A stretch of 9,138 bases of DNA from Rhodocyclaceae bacterium (lineage in GTDB: Bacteria; Pseudomonadota; Gammaproteobacteria; Burkholderiales; Rhodocyclaceae): the NCBI GenBank assembly GCA_016791085.1, contig JAEUNN010000255.1, positions 1-9,138 on the forward strand, in the 5' to 3' direction. Both the position numbers and the translations under genes were made by a program. This document shows, piece after piece, positions 1-7,210 of the stretch (within the stretch, counting starts at the first letter, position 1; each line of letters opens with the position of its first letter). The notes under the pieces were generated by a model that did no database searches, was not told the origin of the DNA, and saw only the letters and a list, made by a program, of their open reading frames with translations.

Positions 1-590
1 TCGATATTGGCGGCTTTTCCGGCGTCGCGCAGGGTGCGTGCGACGGCCGTGAAATAGCGGTGCGACTGCAAAAAACGCAGTTGCGAGCGCAGCCAGTCCG
101 GCCACGCAATGTCGCGCCCCAGGGCCGCCTGTTCGCGCCACAGCGCGATGCTGGTGGGCAGGAAGTCGTCGCGGCCCAGCACGTCCAGATCCGCGTCGGC
201 CATCAGGCGCTCCAGCTCGTCGTGCGGCGTCTGCGGCATGCGCGTGGTCATGACTATGCCGGCGATGCGCGCGATATCCGCCGCGCCGAACCCGAAACCG
301 GGCAGCGCTTCCCGCATGATTTCCACGCTGGCGGCTTCGTGCCCGGCCTGGGTGCGTATATAACCCAGGTCGTGAAATGCGGCGCCCACTTCCAGCAGCC
401 CCAGTTCGTGCGCACTGATGCCGGCCAGTTGTCCCAGGCGCCGCGCCGCGGGCAACACGTCGTCGGCGGTATGTGTGGGCGCGTGATAAATCAGGCTGGC
501 CGGCAGTTCGCGCGCGAGGCGCGCCAGCGCATAGGCAATGGCTCCCGCATAGTCGGGGCCGGGAGGGGTGGCGCGGGGTTGAAGTGCCAT
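1..590 (-). CDS. HD-superfamily metal-dependent phosphohydrolase (3' end beyond window)
   Basis: The frame opens with ATG at 590 and stays open for 196 codons to the window edge, so the C-terminus is missing. An in-frame stop lies 21 bases upstream of the ATG and no other ATG, GTG or TTG lies between, so the start is fixed; the ribosome site is weak (GGA about 9 bases upstream). HD-domain residues appear in order: YHAPTHT with H36 and H40, AAFHDLGY with H73-D74, a GHE at 83-85, and DADLDVLG with D132 and D134. These are expected ligands of a metal-dependent phosphohydrolase. The spacing His-x3-His, then about 32 residues, then His-Asp, resembles that of eukaryotic-type cyclic-nucleotide phosphodiesterases (YHNxxH...HD), although the Asn after the first His is Ala here. 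There is no signal peptide or membrane helix, so it should be cytoplasmic. It follows the cyclase gene by 105 bases on the same strand. The HD fold is confident; cAMP or cGMP as substrate is inference, and a nucleotidase or (p)ppGpp-type hydrolase is possible. Confidence 0.85.
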   Translation of the reverse strand, partial: MALQPRATPPGPDYAGAIAYALARLARELPASLIYHAPTHTADDVLPAARRLGQLAGISAHELGLLEVGAAFHDLGYIRTQAGHEAASVEIMREALPGFGFGAADIARIAGIVMTTRMPQTPHDELERLMADADLDVLGRDDFLPTSIALWREQAALGRDIAWPDWLRSQLRFLQSHRYFTAVARTLRDAGKAANI

Positions 591-695
591 GCTGGTGTCC
601 GTTCTAAGCTAGTTGGCGGCCCCGGCACGACAGGCCGTGCTGGCGCACCGGCGTATTGTGCAGTCTGCGCGCTGTTTTCCGTTGCGCATTGCAGG
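591..695 (-). other. Gap between cyclase and HD genes with a weak hairpin
   Basis: This 105-base gap is the largest between the genes. It holds an inverted repeat at 622-643: on the plus strand, arms CCGGCACG and CGTGCTGG, seven Watson-Crick pairs plus one G-T, around a six-base loop. On the transcribed strand it is not followed by a run of T, so it is a poor Rho-independent terminator. It could be an mRNA-processing or stability element. No small ORF with a credible ribosome site was seen. Confidence 0.3.
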
Positions 696-2924
696 TCATT
701 TGCTGGTCAGTGCGATCACGCCCGGCTCCGCCTGCGGCGCCGTGCCTGCGGCGTGCTCGCGGCACCGCGCGGCCATGAAGCGCACCGGCCCGTCTTCGGG
801 AAAGCGCGCGCCCAGCAGTTCGAATGCATTGAGCGCGCGCTCGAATTTGCCCGCCGCGTAAAGCGCCATGGCATCCTCGAAACCGGCGGCAAGTTGCCGC
901 TGCTGTTCGGTGGCGCTGTCGTTGTGCGCGATTATTTCGACTATCGGGAGTGCTTCGGTTTTCCCCACGAAGCGGTAACTGCCCAGATTGCGCACCAGAA
1001 AATCGCTGCAGCCGTCGATCACGCCGCGCGTGGCGAGAATGCGCGTACCCAGCTGTTTGTTCAAGCCCTCGATGCGCGAGGCGGTGTTGGCGCAGTCCCC
1101 GACTATGCTATAGACGTAGTGGCCGCCGCCGCCGGCATGGCCCACGTAAAACTCGCCGTTGGCAAGCCCTATGCGCAAACTGCCGCTGATGCCGCGTCCG
1201 GTGTTGAACATATCTATGGCGCGGCTGGCTTCCAGCGCCGCCAGCACGGGCTGCAGATGCACCCGCTGGTCGTCCTTGCCGCCGGTCCAGGCGCACATGA
1301 TGGCGTCGGCACGGAATTCCGTGACGGCCACGCCGTGGCGCTTGAGCGCGGCCGCCAGGGCGTCGAAATAGTCGTTCAAAAGCTTCGCCAGCTGGCCCGG
1401 CTTCATGCGCTCGGCGATGCTGGAAAAGCCGGCCATGTCGGTGGCGAGGCAGGTGCCGTAAGTGACGCGATTGACCGCGTCGGCTTCGGGTGCTTCGCCC
1501 ACCAGCTTGTGATACACGTCTTCCGGCACATATTGGCGCATGGCGTCGCCAATGGTGCGCACCTTGCGCCGCTGCTGCCAATATTGGCCCAACAGGCCCA
1601 GCATCAGTGCCGCCGGCAGTTGCAGCAACAGCGGGGTGGCGAGCGGCCACCAGCGCGCGGCCGCGCCGAACGCCTGGACTGCCGCGCCGCCGTAGGCCAG
1701 GCCCAGCGCCAGCACCAGGGGTACGCCCCAGGCGGCCGGCGCCAGGTAGGCCAGGCCACCCAGCAACAGGCCGAAGCCGGCAATCATGGCCAGCGTGGCG
1801 GCCGGACCCGGCGCAAGCAGCGATTCGTTGCGCGCCAGATTTGCGAATGCCGTGGCGGCGATTTCCACGCCGCTCAGGTCCACGCCGTCGTCGCGCGTGA
1901 ATACCGTGTAGAAGCGGTCGGGCTGGCCCGGATCGTACAGGTCGGAATAGCCCACGAACACCACCCGGCCGTGCAGGTCCATGGCTGCGTCCGGCACGTT
2001 GGGGTCGCCGCCCTTGATGAAGGCGTGATAAGGCAGGGTGGTGATGGCGCCGGGCGGCCCGTAATAGTTGAGCTGGCGCTGATGGCCGCCCGCATACATC
2101 CCGGCCAGGGCCGCGAGGCGCGGGTTTTCCGCCAGCGCGCCGCTGCCCGCCAGCGTGGCAGTGAGCGAGGGGTCCGACTCGAAGGCGCGGCGCAGACTGA
2201 CCATGAGCGTGCGCAATTGCGCCGGGCCCGCGGCGTCGGCAAGCTGGCGCGGCAGTTCCTGCGCGCCCGGCACGCCGGCTTGCGCCAGCGCCGCGGCCAG
2301 CAATGGATAGCTGTCCGCCGCAAATAGCTGGAACGCCGCACAAGGCATGGTGGGCGCGTCCTGGGCACTGGATTTGAAAGTCCAGAACTGGTCCACGGCC
2401 GCTTCCAGCTTGGGCAGCGGAAACGGTGCGAGCGCGCGCGCGCCGGCCGCGATACTGTCTATCGGCGGCTCGATTTCTTCCAGCCACACCATGCCCTGGT
2501 GGCGGCCCTGCGCGTCTTCTATGGGCTGCATGCGCCCGGTCAGGTGCTCGAACAGCACCACGCGCCCGGAGCGCGCGATGGCCTGTCCCAGCGCCTGATC
2601 GTCCGCAGCATTGCGCGCGCGGCGGAAATCCATGTCGAACACGATGGCTTTGGCGCCGCGCGCGCTCAATGCATCGATAAGTTGGGCGTGCATGGCACGC
2701 GGCCACTCGCGCGGCAGATCGGGCAGCCCGAGGCGGCTGCCGGTACGCCCGTCTATGGCTACCACCACCGCTTCCGGCGGCGCCGGCCGCGGCCCGCGCA
2801 GATGAAATAGCGCGTTGAGGCCCACGCGCGTTTCAAAGGTGGTGTAGCCCGGCGTGAGCGCGAAGCCCAGCCCCAGGCAGGCGACTATTCCACCTGCCAG
2901 GGCTGCGCGTTTCCAAAGTGCCAT
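696..2924 (-). CDS. CHASE2-domain class III adenylate/guanylate cyclase
   Basis: This is a 742-residue membrane-bound sensor cyclase that should turn ATP or GTP into a cyclic nucleotide in the cytoplasm. Residues 8-24 form a first membrane helix. Residues of about 30-370 match a CHASE2 periplasmic sensor, with the typical VVVAIDG near 53-59, a conserved-looking AIVFDMDF near 93-100, and GRVVFVGYSDLYD near 319-331. Three helices follow at about 375-397, 400-420 and 426-446, then the catalytic domain at about 485-665. D496 (ATDMAGF) and D540 (FRADAIM) fit the two metal-binding Asp. N613 and R617 (ANTASR) fit the transition-state Asn and Arg. The position normally Lys in adenylate cyclases is E536 and the usual Asp/Thr/Cys is S606, so nucleotide choice is uncertain. 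Residues of about 678-722 look like one TPR-like helix pair. ATG 2924 has an AGGA about 10 bases upstream. The ligand sensed by CHASE2 is unknown. Confidence 0.93.
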   Translation of the reverse strand: MALWKRAALAGGIVACLGLGFALTPGYTTFETRVGLNALFHLRGPRPAPPEAVVVAIDGRTGSRLGLPDLPREWPRAMHAQLIDALSARGAKAIVFDMDFRRARNAADDQALGQAIARSGRVVLFEHLTGRMQPIEDAQGRHQGMVWLEEIEPPIDSIAAGARALAPFPLPKLEAAVDQFWTFKSSAQDAPTMPCAAFQLFAADSYPLLAAALAQAGVPGAQELPRQLADAAGPAQLRTLMVSLRRAFESDPSLTATLAGSGALAENPRLAALAGMYAGGHQRQLNYYGPPGAITTLPYHAFIKGGDPNVPDAAMDLHGRVVFVGYSDLYDPGQPDRFYTVFTRDDGVDLSGVEIAATAFANLARNESLLAPGPAATLAMIAGFGLLLGGLAYLAPAAWGVPLVLALGLAYGGAAVQAFGAAARWWPLATPLLLQLPAALMLGLLGQYWQQRRKVRTIGDAMRQYVPEDVYHKLVGEAPEADAVNRVTYGTCLATDMAGFSSIAERMKPGQLAKLLNDYFDALAAALKRHGVAVTEFRADAIMCAWTGGKDDQRVHLQPVLAALEASRAIDMFNTGRGISGSLRIGLANGEFYVGHAGGGGHYVYSIVGDCANTASRIEGLNKQLGTRILATRGVIDGCSDFLVRNLGSYRFVGKTEALPIVEIIAHNDSATEQQRQLAAGFEDAMALYAAGKFERALNAFELLGARFPEDGPVRFMAARCREHAAGTAPQAEPGVIALTSK

Positions 2925-2980
2925 GGGCGGCAGATCCTACGCGCCGCGCATGGACGGCGCGCCGGCGCGGCGCGCCTTGC
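2925..2980 (-). promoter_or_regulatory. Intercistronic region with two competing GC hairpins
   Basis: Two perfect inverted repeats overlap here. The first is 2956-2963 with 2969-2976, both GGCGCGCC, an eight-pair stem with a five-base loop that begins four bases after the stop codon of the secreted-protein gene. The second is 2940-2949 (CGCGCCGCGC) with 2965-2974 (GCGCGGCGCG), a ten-pair stem with a 15-base loop. They share bases, so one RNA molecule can form only one of them. The second ends directly next to the presumed ribosome site of the cyclase (AGGA at 2938-2935). There is no T run, so transcription termination is not indicated; control of cyclase translation or mRNA stability is inferred. 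Confidence 0.45.
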
Positions 2981-3787
2981 TCAGTACAGGTAACACGTTT
3001 TCGTGCCGCCCGAGGTGATGCAGTAGTACGGGTCCTTGTTGATTTCGATATTGGTCTGCACTTCTTTGGGCGTGCTGTTGTGCGTGGGGCCGGGGCAGGC
3101 GCCAGCCGCGCCTTCGGCCAGGTTCGGGTCGCATTCCACGAGGGCATCATGGTTGCACACGCAGCAGCGGTCGCCGCTTTTCATGCCGAAAAACGGCTTG
3201 TCGAGTTCGATGCTGCAAATGAGCACCGGCGCGCCGCCGTTGCAGGTAATGCCCTGCAGGTCAAGAGACATTTTATCGCTGCACGAAGGCGTCGTGGTTT
3301 TGACCGGCACCGGTGCTTTGTTATTGAGGTTGTAGCAGAGGCTGAAGCCGGTAATCGGCAGCGTGCTGCCGGCGGTCGAACCGGGGATGCTCATGTTCTG
3401 GTCGGAAGTAACCCCGCCGGCCGGATAGATGATGACAGATACCGTAGAGCCGGACTTGAGCACGGCGTAATCGATGGGGGTGTTGGTGCTGGTCGGATCG
3501 AACTTCAGCGTCTTGCCGTCGGCGCTGAGGTAATAGACGACCTGTTCCGGCAGGCCGTCGTTATTGGGGGCCGTGCGGTCTGGTCCGCTCAGCGTGACGT
3601 TGGTGTTCGATATGGGCGAATTGACGCCCAGGCTCAGCACGACTTTATTTGCCGCATAGTCGCTGCAGGTTTTGTTGCCTTCGGCCGGAAATATCGTAAC
3701 CGACTTGTCCGACGCCGTGGCCGCAATCGCGGCAAACATGCTCAACAACAGAAATAACAAATGCTGCGGATGAAAACGGTGAAACAT
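2981..3787 (-). CDS. Secreted cysteine-rich protein of unknown function
   Basis: I do not recognise this 268-residue protein. It starts with a clear Sec signal peptide: His/Arg at the start, a hydrophobic stretch at about 10-23, and a likely cleavage after A25 (ATA-S). The mature part has two halves. Residues of about 27-155 are Ser/Thr/Gly-rich and beta-like, with only two cysteines (C41 and C151). Residues of about 165-268 carry ten cysteines (169, 182, 191, 208, 209, 211, 219, 231, 256, 265), including a CCVC cluster at 208-211. The even total of 12 suits six disulfides made in the periplasm or outside the cell. There is no further membrane helix, lipobox or sorting signal, and it ends in CYLY. 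The start at 3787 has a GGGGGG run six bases upstream. It sits 54 bases after the barrel gene and 56 before the cyclase, so it may be a partner or ligand for either. Base composition is less GC-rich than that of its neighbours. Confidence 0.85.
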   Translation of the reverse strand: MFHRFHPQHLLFLLLSMFAAIAATASDKSVTIFPAEGNKTCSDYAANKVVLSLGVNSPISNTNVTLSGPDRTAPNNDGLPEQVVYYLSADGKTLKFDPTSTNTPIDYAVLKSGSTVSVIIYPAGGVTSDQNMSIPGSTAGSTLPITGFSLCYNLNNKAPVPVKTTTPSCSDKMSLDLQGITCNGGAPVLICSIELDKPFFGMKSGDRCCVCNHDALVECDPNLAEGAAGACPGPTHNSTPKEVQTNIEINKDPYYCITSGGTKTCYLY

Positions 3788-3841
3788 GGAAAGCCCCCCA
3801 CTAGAGCGTTGTTACAACGATGGCCGCCGTGCGGCGGTCGC
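3788..3841 (-). promoter_or_regulatory. Intercistronic region with two inverted repeats
   Basis: The 54-base gap holds two perfect inverted repeats. One, 3824-3829 with 3832-3837 (CCGCCG and CGGCGG), starts four bases after the barrel gene's stop codon; as RNA it would make a five-pair stem with a four-base GCAC loop. The other, 3807-3819, reads CGTTGT-T-ACAACG, six-base arms with a single-base spacer; it is too tight for a good RNA hairpin and looks more like a DNA dyad. No T run follows. A run of six G at 3799-3794 serves as the likely ribosome site of the secreted-protein gene. Confidence 0.35.
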
Positions 3842-6800
3842 TTAGAAATTTACGGTCACGCGCAATTGCACCATGCGTTCCGGGAAATACGGTCCGGTCG
3901 CCGGCTCGTCGCGGAATTCGCGATAGCTGTCGTCCTGGTAGCGGAATTCGCGGTCGAACAAATTCAGTACCGCGACGCTCGCGGCCAGGCGCCCGCCGAT
4001 CGAGCGATAGCCCAACTGGGCATCGGTCACGGTAAAGGTGTCCGTGCCGGATGCTTTGCCTGACAGGTCCGAGCGCGCCACGCGCTGGCGTACGCCGGTT
4101 AGTCTCGCACCGGCGAAAAAGCCGGACGGGTGGAAATAGCTCAGGCCCAGAGGCAAGCTCAGCGTATCCACTTTTTCCGGCAGATCGGGGTCGAGCGAAC
4201 CCTGACTGCGGTAGCGGTCGTAAGTCCAGGCCGCCGTCACGGCCAGGCGCTCGGTAGGCGCCCACAGGACGTGCAGGCGGTGCAGCTGTTCGTGGCGCCC
4301 TTCGCGTATCCAGTCGCCGGTGGTGCCGTTCAGTACCGGTTCGTCGAACTGGCGCGCGCTCAGTTCCAGGCCGCCGGCTAGCCGCGTGCCGGCGCGCCAA
4401 TCCACGGCGGCGGCATAGCGGCGCGAGCGCGTGCCGTTGATGTCGTCGAAAAACTGGTTGAATCCGGCCACCTGGGTCGGTTCCAGCGTACGGTTGTTGG
4501 CCAGCGCCGGCTTCACGACCTGAAATGCCGCCGCGCGTACTTGCAGGCCCGGCAGCAGCTGCCAGCGCAGCCCGAGTTTGGGATTGACGGCGTGCACTTC
4601 CAGTCCGTCGTCCTGCGAATAACGGTCGCCGGATAGTCCCAGCGTGAGCGTCGCCGCCGGCACCGGCTGCAGGTTCAGGTAGGCGTAGGCGCGCGGGTTG
4701 CGGAATTTCACATTTTTGGCGAGCGAGGTGGGCGGCAGCGGCGCGCCAAACAGGCTTACCTGAAGTTGCCCGTCCACGTCGCGCCGGGTGGTGACCTGCG
4801 CTGCGCCGGCCAGGAAATTTCCGCGCTCCAGGCTTTGGACATATTGCGCCTCGTACTGGTCGGAACGGTCGCGCTGGCGCGACTGGGTGTCGAAGGTGAA
4901 CGGGCCCAGGGCCTCGAACTGCGCAATATTTTCCTTGCGCACCGCATGCATGTAGGACAACACCAGGGTTTTGTCGGGTGCAGGCGTGAGGCGCAGGCCT
5001 ATGCGTCCCAAATCCTGCTCGCGGCGTATGGTTTTATCCGCGACGAAATCTTTGGGGTCGAAATTGAAAGCCAGGTCGCCTTCGGTCGATTCGCGATGGC
5101 GCAATTCGATTTGCAGGCCAAGTTGCGGGTTGATTGCCCACTGTCCGAACAGGCTGCGTATTTCATGGCTTAGTTGATTGTTGTCGCGCCAGCCGTCGCC
5201 GTGATAGCCGAACGCCCCGGCGGCCAGGGACCAGGCGCCGAACTGGCCGGCCACCAGCGCTTCGCCGCTCAGTGTGGACCGGTTGCCGGCCATGGCCGAA
5301 ACGCCGCCGTGCACCTGGTTGCGCTGGAACAGGGTATTGAATTCATTGAATCCGGCGCTGGCCGGGCCGCCCGCGGCGGCAAGGTTCAGATTGACTTCGC
5401 CGCTCGAACTTTGGACCGGATTCTGGTTGGAATCCTGCAATAGCTGCGACTGGAACAGTTCGGACACGCGCGATATTTCGTGCCGGCGCACGTCCTGGTA
5501 ACTATCGGCCAGAAAACGGTGTGCGGCGGCATTGGCCGGGTCCAGCGCCAGCGAGGCGGATGCGGCGTCGGAGGCGAGCGGCCCGAAGCCCAGTTCGCCA
5601 TAGGCGCGCGCCTGGCTTGCAGCGCGCGCGGCCTGGTCCTGGTCCAGCAACTGGCGGCTACGATACACCGCGCGGTTGTCGTTCAACTTGCGCGACATGT
5701 CCAGCGCCTGGACGGCCTCTATGGGCCGGTTCAGGCTTTGCAGCAGCAGGCCTTCGTACAGCCAGGGGGTGGGGTCGTTGGGGTCGAGCTGACGTGCCAG
5801 CGCGTACTGCTCTTGGTCCAGCGGCGTGCGCCGTTCGGCCGCGTAAGCCTTGCCCAGATAGGCGCGCAGCAGCGCGTTGGAACCGTCCAGTGCGGCCGCG
5901 GCTTCCAGTTCCGCGCGGCCGTCGGCCAGTTGGCCCGCGGCGATGCGCGCGAGGCCCAGGCCCAGGTGGCCCATGGGGTCGGCCGCATCCAGCGCGATGG
6001 CACGCTCGAAAGCACTTTGCGCCTCGCCCTCGCGGTATTCGGCCAGCGCCGCGAAACCGCGCACCAGCGCGCTGCGTGCAAGGCCGGGCGCCAGTGCGTC
6101 GGCGCGGCGCGCCGCGTCGAGCGCGCGGTGGCGTTCGCCCAGCATCAATTCCAGTTCGGCCAGCCGCGCCCAGGCCAGCGTCTCGTCCGGGTATTGCACG
6201 AGCGCCGCCGCCATGGTGTCGCGTGCGGCGACTATGCGGAACTGTGCCTGCTGCGCGTATGAGAGCGCCAGCGCGGCGCTCGCGCCGCCGCCCGCCGCGA
6301 CCGCCTGTTCGGCCAGCGCGAGGGCGCCCGCGTTGTCGTTCTGTACCACCGCGATCACGGCGCGCAAAGCCAGCGCCGCGCCGGCCGCGGGACTGCCGGC
6401 CGGTATGGATTCCAGCGTCGCGCGCGCGCTCTCGGTCTGGCCCACGCGTATCTGTGCCGCGGCGCGGCTTAGCGCCGCGCCGGCCGCGCCCGGTGCTGCC
6501 GGGCCGGCCAGCACGGGCGGGTAATAGAGCGCCCATTGCACCTCGTCGCGCGGGCGCACCAGGGCGCGCGGCTGCGGGGCACTCCCCTGGACCGCGCGTG
6601 CCGACTGGCCGCCGGGCACGGGCAGGCTGCCCTGTTCGTTGGCGGCCACCACCGTGCCTTCGAACACGGTAAGCCGCGTTTCGCCGTCCAGTACCCTGAG
6701 CGCGAATTCCGTACCTTCGATGGAGCCGTTCAGATAGGGCGTGTTGACGGTCAGTACGCGCGGCTTGCGGCTGAACGATTGCAGCGCGCCCTTGAGCAGA

Positions 6801-7126
6801 TCGATAAACGAGCGCTTTTCGCTCTGGCCCGCGATATCCACCAGGCGCAGCGTGGTGTTCTCGGCGATGCGCAGCACGGCGTCATTGACCAGCGCCACCG
6901 CGGCGCGGCTGTCCGGACCCACGCGCACGGCGTCGCCCTGACACAGTTTGTGGTCGGCGCGCGCACTTTCCCAGCGCGTCGAATTTCCGCTCGCGACTTC
7001 GACCTGACCTTCCAGTGCGACGAAGCGGCCGACCGCCTGGGCGCACTCGGCGGCGTGAGCGAGGCCGCCCGCCAGCGTCAGCAGGCTGGCCGCACTCATG
7101 AATGTGACATAGCGCGATGTGGCCAT
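3842..7126 (-). CDS. FecR-TPR-outer-membrane beta-barrel fusion protein (TonB-receptor-like)
   Basis: This 1094-residue envelope protein joins three modules. A signal peptide (about 1-26, ending AHAA) is followed by a FecR domain at about 34-165, with recognisable stretches GDAVRVG, TVNTPYL and IEGTEFAL. An Ala-rich helical region at about 215-545 holds repeated TPR-like pairs, for example around 318-378 and 385-450. From about 600 to the end are alternating beta-strands of a TonB-receptor type barrel, with a C-terminal block VLNLFDREFRY and a final Phe (VTVNF), the usual outer-membrane insertion signal. The plug domain found at the N-terminus of TonB-dependent receptors is not visible, nor a TonB box. 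FecR normally passes outer-membrane signals to a sigma factor; here no sigma-factor gene is in view. Likely role: outer-membrane channel or assembly and scaffold protein with a periplasmic sensing part, inferred. The start at 7126 is supported by an AGGGAGG site seven bases upstream. Confidence 0.9.
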   Translation of the reverse strand: MATSRYVTFMSAASLLTLAGGLAHAAECAQAVGRFVALEGQVEVASGNSTRWESARADHKLCQGDAVRVGPDSRAAVALVNDAVLRIAENTTLRLVDIAGQSEKRSFIDLLKGALQSFSRKPRVLTVNTPYLNGSIEGTEFALRVLDGETRLTVFEGTVVAANEQGSLPVPGGQSARAVQGSAPQPRALVRPRDEVQWALYYPPVLAGPAAPGAAGAALSRAAAQIRVGQTESARATLESIPAGSPAAGAALALRAVIAVVQNDNAGALALAEQAVAAGGGASAALALSYAQQAQFRIVAARDTMAAALVQYPDETLAWARLAELELMLGERHRALDAARRADALAPGLARSALVRGFAALAEYREGEAQSAFERAIALDAADPMGHLGLGLARIAAGQLADGRAELEAAAALDGSNALLRAYLGKAYAAERRTPLDQEQYALARQLDPNDPTPWLYEGLLLQSLNRPIEAVQALDMSRKLNDNRAVYRSRQLLDQDQAARAASQARAYGELGFGPLASDAASASLALDPANAAAHRFLADSYQDVRRHEISRVSELFQSQLLQDSNQNPVQSSSGEVNLNLAAAGGPASAGFNEFNTLFQRNQVHGGVSAMAGNRSTLSGEALVAGQFGAWSLAAGAFGYHGDGWRDNNQLSHEIRSLFGQWAINPQLGLQIELRHRESTEGDLAFNFDPKDFVADKTIRREQDLGRIGLRLTPAPDKTLVLSYMHAVRKENIAQFEALGPFTFDTQSRQRDRSDQYEAQYVQSLERGNFLAGAAQVTTRRDVDGQLQVSLFGAPLPPTSLAKNVKFRNPRAYAYLNLQPVPAATLTLGLSGDRYSQDDGLEVHAVNPKLGLRWQLLPGLQVRAAAFQVVKPALANNRTLEPTQVAGFNQFFDDINGTRSRRYAAAVDWRAGTRLAGGLELSARQFDEPVLNGTTGDWIREGRHEQLHRLHVLWAPTERLAVTAAWTYDRYRSQGSLDPDLPEKVDTLSLPLGLSYFHPSGFFAGARLTGVRQRVARSDLSGKASGTDTFTVTDAQLGYRSIGGRLAASVAVLNLFDREFRYQDDSYREFRDEPATGPYFPERMVQLRVTVNF

Positions 7127-7210
7127 GTTAATGCCTCCCTGGCATGTTCGAGTTGGTGTTGGCTTGGGAACGGGGATGGCTGCGGTTGCGCGCGGAGCGG
7201 GCCGTGGGGC
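7127..7210 (-). other. Gap between glutaminase and barrel genes
   Basis: The 84-base gap contains the barrel gene's ribosome site near its downstream end. I see no stable hairpin, T run or clear promoter elements in the rest, which fits read-through from the glutaminase gene. Confidence 0.4.
7134..7140 (-). promoter_or_regulatory. Strong Shine-Dalgarno site of the barrel gene
   Basis: The transcribed strand reads AGGGAGG, ending seven bases before ATG 7126. It is the best ribosome-binding match among the five gene starts. It fixes the start upstream of the signal peptide rather than at the internal Met10. Confidence 0.75.

Noticed and set aside
622..643. Rho-independent terminator after the cyclase gene
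   Set aside because: The hairpin is real, but no T run follows on the transcribed strand and a same-strand gene starts shortly after, so I list it only as a weak hairpin.
60..2327. Long plus-strand open frame opposite the cyclase and HD genes
   Set aside because: Its translation is Arg/Gln/His/Gly-rich with no domain. It runs antisense to two genes with clear motifs and is explained by the low number of stops in GC-rich antisense frames.
1108..2706. Second minus-strand open frame inside the cyclase gene
   Set aside because: It is a shifted frame of the cyclase with Arg/Ala/Gly-rich low-complexity translation, while the main frame holds all CHASE2 and catalytic motifs.
2918..3757. Plus-strand open frame opposite the secreted-protein gene
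   Set aside because: No credible domain or signal is visible in it, and the minus-strand frame has a signal peptide and a patterned set of cysteines.
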